From positions 51,068 through 115,067 of the forward strand of contig NMRB01001813.1 of the NCBI GenBank assembly GCA_002633025.1: a stretch of 64,000 nt of DNA, written 5' to 3'. A program made the translations under genes and the position numbers. This stretch comes from Notospermus geniculatus (lineage: Eukaryota; Nemertea; Pilidiophora; Heteronemertea; Lineidae). This document shows positions 57,019 to 64,000 of the stretch, piece after piece; positions within the stretch are counted from its first letter, which is position 1, and each line of letters begins with the position of its first letter. Below the pieces are notes generated by a model. That model did not search any database. It had not been told where the DNA came from and saw nothing but the letters and a program-made list of their open reading frames with translations.

Positions 57019-57148
57019 AGGGAGTTTTCGCAAAGCCCCCGAAACGCCAACGCGAACGCCCGACCCATTGTTCGATGCCAGGAAGAGAGCACCGAACAAA
57101 AGGATAGACCTTCGCACTGGCGTTTCGGGGGCTTTGCGAAAACTCCCT
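57019..57148. mobile_element. Family P8 foldback AGGGAGTTTTCGCAAAGCC
   Basis: 130 bp; AGGGAGTTTTCGCAAAGCCC mirrors the right end exactly, with CCGAAACGCCA/TGGCGTTTCGG in the stem. Confidence 0.87.
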
Positions 57149-57677
57149 ATTATTTCAATACATGTACGTGATGGTTGAATTTGGAACAAACGCATCTAAT
57201 ACGTCACGCATGATGTTGATCGGCTATTTTATAGTTCTCAATGAGCAATATAATGGAGATAGAGAACATTTCACAGAAAAGGGTATTTTTCAGAAACACC
57301 CCATTAACAGGTAGAGGGGCCCAAACATTCCCATTCGTCCTGAAAAGAAGTACTTTTTTATTTTACACTGAAAATAGAATAAAGAATGAAGGGATGGTCA
57401 CAGGAACCTGCACTCATGTTGACGAAATGTGGTGAAGTAGAGTTTGACAGGTGTGATGGTAGCCCGGAAGCAAGAAACACAATCCTAGGGCTGTCAAAAA
57501 ATATATGCAGGCGTATACTTATGGCGTATATGTTGTCTGTATATCAGGTCGCACCTACGGTTGCCTCCGTTACGACGGAACAGAAGGCATTAAGTGAAGA
57601 AACCATGGTCATGTCGCAGAAGTGAAAAATGTGTGCGTTCATCGTGGAACACGCGGCATCTGCGCCCAGGGATTGCT
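57149..57677. other. No gene seen
   Basis: Short overlapping plus-strand frames at 57241-57625 show no recognised motif and no splice context. Confidence 0.5.
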
Positions 57678-57814
57678 AGGGATACACTGAACGCGATTTA
57701 CCCATCGCGCGCGTTGTTTCTTTGTTATTTCATGCCGCAATGCCTCCGAAACAAAAGAGATTCGTGCGAAAATCGCGCGCGATGGGTAAATCGCGTTCAG
57801 TGTATCCCTAGCCT
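57678..57814. mobile_element. Foldback CTAGGGATACACTGAACGCG
   Basis: Left and right ends are exact mirrors through CTAGGGATACACTGAACGCG and beyond (about 40 bp), including ATCGCGCGCG. Confidence 0.85.
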
Positions 57815-57816
57815 AA

Positions 57817-58355
57817 GGGCGGCTTTTCATTGGAGCGTTCCCGTGCGCGGAATTCTGTGCCAAAAAGTCGATCCAATACATTTTCATTATTCCATGAACG
57901 CGTTTCGGCAATCGTGAGAGGATCGACTTTTTTCTCGCCAGCAAGAGGCCCGCGTGGGGAAAAAAATCAACCTCGAATTGACTGTTTTCCAACTCGCGCG
58001 CTGGATGCACACGATTTTTGAGCCAGGTTGAAAGTATGTACGCGGCCACAGGTCGTCAGGGGAACACGACAGCAGTACCAATTCGGCGCCAACCTGCTGT
58101 GTCGTAACGCGTTAATGGAAAAGGTTACAAAACCCGCACGCGTCTCGCTTGCCTCAGCGCGTTTAACTCGCGCGAAGAAACGCTCCAATGGAAAGCCACC
58201 CTCGGGGCGGCTTTCCATTGGAGCGTTTCCGTGCGCGCAAACGCTCGAAAGCATTGTTTGTTTCCGCATCGTTGGTCACGGCGCGGAAACAAACAATGCT
58301 TTCGAGCGTTTCCGCGCACGGAAACGCTCCAATGGAAAGCCGCCCTTGCTCGAGT
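57817..58355. mobile_element. Two adjacent foldbacks GGGCGGCTTTCCATTGGAGCG
   Basis: The first (57817-58201) is 385 bp; the second (58205-58355) is a nearly perfect 150 bp hairpin with CATTGTTTGTTTCCGC in the stem. Both have GGGCGGCTTTCCATTGGAG-type ends. They are CpG-rich and give many spurious open frames. Confidence 0.82.
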
Positions 58356-58600
58356 CAAGTCGACTGCGAATGGATTACGCCCGAGTGTGGATGGCGCAGA
58401 AGTTGAACATGACGCGAATCGTGATCTTTCTGATCGGCGACTGATGCCGATCGTCGCAGGTGAGACGCCGCTGCAGTCATGTCACAACATGTTGGTGACT
58501 CTTCCACGCAGTCGTGGCTCAGACGCAAAGTGATCCGAAAAAGACAGTCGCCGCCTGTTCTGTGCCGTCGCAAGGTCGACCTGACAGCAACATAAGGATG
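58355..58600. mobile_element. Half copy of the GGATGTCAGGTC foldback
   Basis: GCGAATGGATTACGCCC and GTCGCAAGGTCGACCTGACA match the reverse complement of 36703-36925. The other half is missing. Confidence 0.65.
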
Positions 58601-58656
58601 GTGTTTTCGACACTTCGGGCCAATAATTACGCATACCCTGCACTCTACATGTGATT

Positions 58657-59095
58657 AACTACTCTTCATTCCACATCCGATTGGCGCGAGGTTTTCGGCA
58701 TATATCTCCGCAACGGCTGGGTCAAATTTGACAAAACATACATCAATCGACTTGTCTTTCTTTTCGGTATCTTTTTGCTATCTTAATTTTTTGCGTTAGG
58801 CCGACATAAAGGATACTTCTCAAAACCCACTTCATTTCGTCACACGGAGTGTTCAGTCAGTTTACACAAGCGCAATGCATTGCGTCATTTCAAAATGGCC
58901 GCCATTTCGGCCGTAAATCCGAACTGTGATTGGTGAAAGAACTTCTTTATGTCACGTTTTAAGGAAAATGATGCCTGTAGCGACAAAAAAAGACAAATCG
59001 ATTGATGTATGGTGTGTCAAAATTTGACCCATCAGTTGCGGATTGAGATATCGGCCACAAACCTCGCGCCAATCAGATGTGGAATCAAGAGTAAT
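58657..59095. mobile_element. Foldback with about 105 bp arms beside the exchanger exon
   Basis: TTCCACATCCGATTGGCGCG on the left mirrors CGCGCCAATCAGATGTGGAA on the right. The arms share CGGCATATATCTCCGCAAC/TTGCGGATTGAGATATCGG. Its right end is about 45 bp from the exchanger donor, within the intron. Confidence 0.82.
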
Positions 59096-59139
59096 TTCGA
59101 CGTCACTGAGTACAGGTTCTTGTGGAGTGATGAACCTAC

Positions 59140-59943
59140 CTCATCAAGTATCAAGTTCTCCGCGCTATGCACTGAATTCACTTGGTTCTTCCTGCAGAGT
59201 CCCAGGACCTTGATTTTAATAAAGAATTCCATTTGCTCGTTAAATTTCATAAAAAGCACATACAAAAAATAGCATAGTAACAGTATTAATGCCTCGTACC
59301 ATTTGATGATGTCATCGTCAAAGAAAATCATTAGTAAAATCAAATCAATGCTATAGAAGAAGACGTCACGAAATAATGGCCACCAGGTTAACTCAAGCAC
59401 ATCCTTGCTGAATATCGCACACATCCCGATTACAAATAAAATGTTGAAGACAGCAGAACCAACAATAGTACCCAGTCCGACTGCGTTATCCCGTGCTATG
59501 AAAACGCTGATGATGCTTGTGAACAGTTCGGGGGCACTGCCGCCCGCAGCCATAAACGTCGCCCCGGCTACATCCTCCGAGAGTTTTAACCTCTCCGAGA
59601 TAACATTCAGCGAAGGGACAAAGAATTCATCACAGACTATAGCTAAGGCAACAAACATGTAGATCATTCCTACACAGTGCAAAATCACAGCTCCCTTTTT
59701 CAACTGATCATCCGTGAATAAATCTTTGGGATATAAGCTACCGCTTTTATTCGGTGTGGTTTCCAGAAGTTTCCTGTGCAAGGCTCTCTCGTCTATCCCA
59801 TGGTAATATACATTGCTCTTGTCATTTTGCGGCCACACGTTTTCCTGCACGACAAAACAAAGTAATCCGCCGAAGATTACCCCGGCGAAGACGAACAGCC
59901 GGGGTATTCGAGTCCTTCGTCTCATGATACACCATATCTTCAT
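59140..59943 (-). CDS. SLC24A3/A4-like: SLC24 family K+-dependent Na+/Ca2+ exchanger, first coding exon
   Basis: The protein exchanges Na+ for Ca2+ plus K+ across a membrane. The exon encodes 268 residues from a Met at 59943. Residues 14-32 are a hydrophobic signal-peptide-like segment after a basic stretch. A short extracellular loop follows with one NKS glycosylation site (65-67). Residues about 84-110 form a membrane helix, and 123-176 form the alpha-1 repeat with [15 protein letters not shown] and [13 protein letters not shown], the cation-binding half-site. Further helices lie at about 186-208 and 214-232. The GGSAPE form and the LTWWPLFRD stretch resemble vertebrate SLC24A3/A4 more than A1/A2. 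The exon ends in a good donor (GAG|GTAGGT; intron starts at 59139), in phase 0 after exactly 268 codons, at the start of the large cytoplasmic loop. I did not find the alpha-2 exons, which may lie to the left or outside the window. The open frame shows no damage. The family call is secure; the paralogue is not. Confidence 0.95.
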
Positions 59944-60142
59944 TTTTACTGTCAGGTGTTTAGTTCACGTTTGAAGACGATGTGTGATGTGGCACTGACA
60001 TGATTTCAAGTACCTGTGGCGAACTCATTGGCTGAAAAATAAAAAGCATACCAGTATTCAATGTAAGGAAACATCCAGGAATGAGGGGTCCACTTTTGAA
60101 TACACACCCGCTACAGCTACAGCTACAGCGCCAGCACACACA

Positions 60143-60347
60143 TTAAAGCTGACATGGTTGCATTCCCCATGGCTTTTTGGCCGAATGACAGCGACACCTG
60201 GGAGGTATTTGTGGTAATGGTCTGAGAGAGGTGTTTGATGAAGGATCTCGACGTTTGAACTTCATCTACCTGCCATGCTGTGGCGCGGCAGGTATTCTTT
60301 TTTATTCAGCCAACGCCATGGGGGAATGCAAACATATCAGCTTTAAG
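60143..60347. mobile_element. Foldback TTAAAGCTGACATGGTTGC upstream of the exchanger start
   Basis: AAGCTGACATGGTTGCATTC pairs with GAATGCAAACATATCAGCTT. It lies about 200 bp upstream of the exchanger start codon, where a promoter or 5' exon may be. Confidence 0.78.
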
Positions 60348-60698
60348 GCGTATACGCTAGGCCGGTTGGCCTAATGCAAACGTCAACTCCAAGCATGTCA
60401 AGCGTTTTACGGCGGGGTGACGGCGTGAGAATAAATCCGCCTTTACATATTCTCCTCAGTCCGCCATGTTGACAAGCAAAAAAATTGTGCGTTAATTCTT
60501 TTTTCTTATTCGATGCTTCCGTCTGCTGTCCCGCCCTACCCGCCCACAAAGCAACTGCCATGGATCCTGGTCCTGCAATGGTTGTAAGATTCAAGGTGTC
60601 AATGTCGTCCGAGTGTGGTAAATTATAGCGCGAACACTTCGATCGAGTCACGCGCTTCGAAGTCAGAGCGACCATCGTCGATTATTCATCGTTTGGAC

Positions 60699-60858
60699 GC
60701 CCCCCCCCGCCATCTTGGATTTCTTGCAAACTGCACATGCGCAGTTACATCTGGTGGGCAAATTCGTATCTCCCGACCAATCATATGCGTTGATTTGCCC
60801 GCCAGATAAGCGCGCGCGCACAAACTCTTCGTAGAAACCAACATCATGGCGGGGGGCC
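60699..60858. mobile_element. Foldback CCCCCCGCCATCTTGG
   Basis: CCCCCCCCGCCATCTTGG pairs with AACATCATGGCGGGGGG. The interior has GGTGGGCAAATTCGTATC and GATTTGCCCGCCAGAT as a second stem. Confidence 0.8.
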
Positions 60859-61416
60859 CGTCGAAACGATGAAACGAGCGAGGTTGGATCATAATGGAGG
60901 AAATTAACCTACTTCATATACCCTCCACTAAGTGCTATCAGAATATGCATTAAAATTGTACAAGATATTATACAAAATATTTACTTCTTTTTTCAGGGAT
61001 ATAAGGACCAATTAATGATATCATACTTCCGATCTAATTTTTTAACGTGAAATCGAAGTCGCGGAATCCACATAACAACATCTGACCTATAATTGCCGGG
61101 TCGATTCCTGAGCTGCCAACGGCAGTCCATATGGATTTGATGAAAAAACGTTTGAAGCCTTATAAAACATGAATGTCATTTCTTCGGCTCAACATAGGCT
61201 ACTAAAATATTCATTGCCATACCTATGGTCATGCTGCAAATGTGTGCAACATGTTTAAATAGTCTCCGAGTGTTCGTGGGGCACTGCATATTGATATTAA
61301 TTAGTAGAGAAATATATTTATTTCCTTCAAATAGTTGGGGATGGCATATTGAAGCATTTTGTAACACACCCTCTATGTAATGAAGTACATGTATACTCTC
61401 AAGAGAAGACCTTAAA

Positions 61417-61632
61417 GCCTAAATCATACTTCGACGCACGACCGTCGCCGGAGACCGACGCGCTATCTTGCGTTCGACGCCGACCCCGTCGCGCGATTTG
61501 GTCGGCGTCCGATCGCGAGACTGTCATTTCATAACACGTAGAATGCTGGAATACAGAATCAACTCCGCGAAGTTGGCGTCCAGATTTGGATCGCGCGGCG
61601 GACGCCGATGGTTGTGCGTCGAAGTATGAACT
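61417..61632. mobile_element. CpG-rich foldback CATACTTCGACGCACGACC
   Basis: CATACTTCGACGCACGACC on the left is mirrored by GGTTGTGCGTCGAAGTATG on the right. It is densely CpG-rich in an A/T-rich setting. The second unit has it at about 63148-63378, degraded. Confidence 0.78.
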
Positions 61633-61898
61633 ATACTCAAACTATTCAAAATCAACAAAAAAAAAGAAAAATGAAATATTATTATGCCATTAATCTTCAG
61701 ATATTCTCAGTGACAAAATATCTCGTTTTTAATTTTGAGAAATTATCACATTATTGTTACGTCTTGTGATATTTTGGCACGATATCAAAATAACATGATA
61801 TTAATTTCGATGTATTCAAGATATCTCGTTAGTTGTCGTGAGACAGGATGGTACCGTATTCGATCGTTTGTGACAAATGAATTCAAAACACTTTCAAG

Positions 61899-62072
61899 GA
61901 AAGAGAAAGCACAAAAATTGACACACAAAATGATGATAAACAGGAAGTCAATTTTCAGAATCTTAGCAAATTTTCGACCCAACCGGGGTCTTCTTCAGAG
62001 GGTCTTTCTGAAGAAGACCCCGGTTGGGGTCGAAATTTGCTAAGATTCTGGAAATTGACTTTCTGTTTATCA
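61899..62072. mobile_element. 174 bp palindromic insertion with hammerhead-like arms and 16 bp duplication
   Basis: TCAAAACACTTTCAAG flanks both sides (61883-61898, 62073-62088); the tandem neighbour has it once (63701-63716). The insertion is two head-to-head copies of a unit with CTGAAGA, then GACCCCGGTTGGGGTC, then GAAA, then AGATTCTGG. CTGAAGA fits the hammerhead box CUGANGA. Confidence 0.62.
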
Positions 62073-62370
62073 TCAAAACACTTTCAAGAGTACCGTATTC
62101 AGGAGGAAAGGACAGAGAGGAAAGAGTTGAGGATCCTTTCAAGTTTATCAAGACAGTGTTCAGGCAGGTATTCCCTTTTTCAACAGCTTGGAAGAAACGC
62201 TCGGAACCACAATCCCATCCATTCTTCCCCAAAAGTGCAGGCGACTCATGATTAGCCGTATAAATTATTGATGGAGCTTGGATGGGGCCGGGGAGGCGCG
62301 ACGCCAAGTCACTATTTCTGGGATACTACATGTTATTGTAAGCGCCAAGATGGGAATACCATGACATTTA

Positions 62371-62524
62371 CCCCCCCCCCCCCCCGCCATCTTGGATTTC
62401 TTGCACACTGCACATGCGCAGTTACACCTGGTGGGCAAATTCGTATCTCCCCACCAATCATATGCGTTGATTTGCCCACCAAATAAGTGCGAAACTTCGT
62501 AGAAACCAACATGGCAGGGGGAGC
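62371..62524. mobile_element. Foldback CCCCCCGCCATCTTGG
   Basis: Second tandem-unit copy of the element at 60699, with a 15-base C-run on the left and AACATGGCAGGGGG on the right. Confidence 0.8.
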
Positions 62525-64000
62525 GGTCGAAACGACGAAACTAGCGAGGTTGGACGACGACGCGCGACCGAAACGAAACCACCGCCTTTTCACGTAGACT
62601 ATGTAAATATTTCATATATATCTTCATTGATTCACTGCCATCAATAGTCCCTAATACGGGAGGAAATTACTTCGTATACCCTCCACCAAGCACGATTAAA
62701 ATTATACATTAAAATTGTACAAGATATTATACAAAATATTTACTTCTTTTTTCAGAGATAAGGACCAATTAATGATCATACTTCCGATTATTTTTTAACG
62801 CGAAATCGAAGTCGCGGAATCCACATAACAAAATCTGACCTATAATTGCCGGGTCGATTCCTGAGCTGCCAACGGCAGTCCATATGGATTTGATGAAAAA
62901 ACGTTTGAAGCCTTATAAAACATGAATGTCATTTCTTCGGCTCAACATAGGCTACTAAAATATTCATTGCCATACCTGGTCATGCTGCAAATGTGTGCAA
63001 CATGTTTAAATAGTCTCCAAGTGTTCATGGGGCACTGCATATTGATATTAATTAGTTAGAGAAATATATTATTTCCTTCAAATAGTTGCGCTTGGCATAT
63101 TGAAGCATTTTGTATTAAGACACCCTGTATGTAATGAAGTATACTCCTAGAGAGACTTCGACGCACGACCGTCGCCGGCAACCGACGCGCTATCTTGCGT
63201 TCGACGCCGACCCCGTCGCGCGATTTGGTCGGCGTCCGATCGCCAGACTGTCATTTCATAACGCGTCGCCGTCGCTGAAGTGCGCTGGAATATGAATCAA
63301 CTCCGCAAAGCCGGCGTCCAGATTTTGATCGCGCAGCGGACGCCGATGGTCGTTGGTCGAAGTATGAACTAGGCTTAAATTTGATCGCGTCTGAAGTGTG
63401 AATGAAGCCATAGGCCTACTCAAACTATTCAAAATCAACAAAAAATGAAATGAAAATTTATTGCGCCATTAATCTCCAGATATTCTCAGTGACAAAATAT
63501 CTCGTTTTAAATTTTGAGAAATATCACATTATTGTGATGTCTTGTGATACTTCGGCAAGATATCAAAATAACATGATATTAACTTCGATGTATTCAAGCA
63601 CTAGGAGGAAATAATTATTTATTATTTCCTCCTGATTCAAGATATCTCAAAAGTTGTCGTGATACGGGATGGTATTCGATCGTTCCTGAGCAAAACGAAT
63701 TCAAAACACTTTCAAGAGTACCGTATTCAGGAGGAAAGGAGAGAAGAAAGAGTTGAGGATGATCCCTTTAAAGTTTATGAAGACAGTGTTCAGGCAGGTA
63801 TCCCCTTTTCAACAGCTTGGAAGAAACGCTCGGAACCGTAATCCATCCATTCTTCCCCAAAAGTGCAGGCGACTCATGATTCGCCCTATAAATTATTGTT
63901 GGTGCTTGGATGGGGCGGAGAGGGGGCTACGCCAAGAGTCACCACTATTCCTGGGATACTACATGTAAAGCGACATGATGGGAATACCATAATGAAATTT
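62371..64000. repeat. Tandem unit of about 1.68 kb, second copy
   Basis: Same order as the first unit, without the insertion at 61899. It also has a small AGGAGGAAATAATTATTTATTATTTCCTCCT-type hairpin near 63603. It ends at the window edge, so more units may follow. Confidence 0.88.

Larger units (their letters stand above)
60699..62370. repeat. Tandem unit of about 1.68 kb, first copy
   Basis: This unit matches 62371-64000 at an offset of about 1677 bases (for example GCCATCTTGG at 60709 and 62386). It carries the C-run foldback, a CGACG-rich foldback (61420-61630), a GATATC-rich stretch and the palindromic insertion at 61899. Confidence 0.88.

Noticed and set aside
57594-58573. Overlapping Arg-rich frames of 60-138 codons
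   Set aside because: They arise from CpG-rich hairpin elements that are open on both strands; no codon bias or homology.
59405-59662. Plus-strand open frame opposite the exchanger exon
   Set aside because: It is the antisense shadow of the conserved alpha-1 region.

Overview
This is animal nuclear DNA: AT-rich, intron-containing and dominated by transposable elements. Genes occupy only about 2% of it. The likely source is a marine invertebrate deuterostome (echinoderm, hemichordate or amphioxus grade). The best clue is a Ty3/gypsy-type element whose protease runs straight into integrase with no reverse transcriptase between them, the order described for the Gmr1-like elements of deuterostomes. 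The species cannot be fixed from sequence alone. Gaps (one N at 27208, an N-run at 32861-33135) show this is a draft scaffold.

Only two host genes are supported, both on the minus strand. At 16026-16543 is a first coding exon with a clear acceptor and donor, encoding a 161-residue polar, probably disordered N-terminus of an unrecognised protein. A truncated second copy of it lies at 3330-3733. At 59140-59943 is the first coding exon of an SLC24 K+-dependent Na+/Ca2+ exchanger (SLC24A3/A4 type), ending at a good donor. Later exons of both genes were not found.

Layout: (1) 1-3733 is repeated at 12163-16434 with different insertions. (2) 3734-12107 is single copy and full of foldback elements, including a (GTTGAA)-rich cluster at 6934-7680. 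(3) 16752-20470 is a decayed gypsy element with a 5' LTR, tRNA-Pro-like primer site, gag, protease and a damaged integrase, sitting in the loop of a foldback element. (4) A direct duplication of about 8 kb follows: copy A (16600-16751 plus 20471-28574) and copy B (28916 to about 36600). (5) 36600-58600 is a graveyard of hairpin elements, with a tRNA-derived SINE and a 1.18 kb near-perfect palindrome at 54722-55900. (6) 58657-60350 holds the exchanger exon between two foldbacks. (7) 60699-64000 holds two tandem units of about 1.68 kb.

The main interest is that the duplications give natural before/after pairs for several insertions, which expose element ends and target-site duplications directly: a 167 bp hairpin family that duplicates AT inside AATT targets; 11-12 bp duplications at two LINE tails; 15-16 bp duplications around hammerhead-like hairpins; and a 13 bp duplication around a foldback. 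In addition, four otherwise different hairpin families share the terminus AGGGAGGTT, several with 3 bp duplications, suggesting one common transposase.
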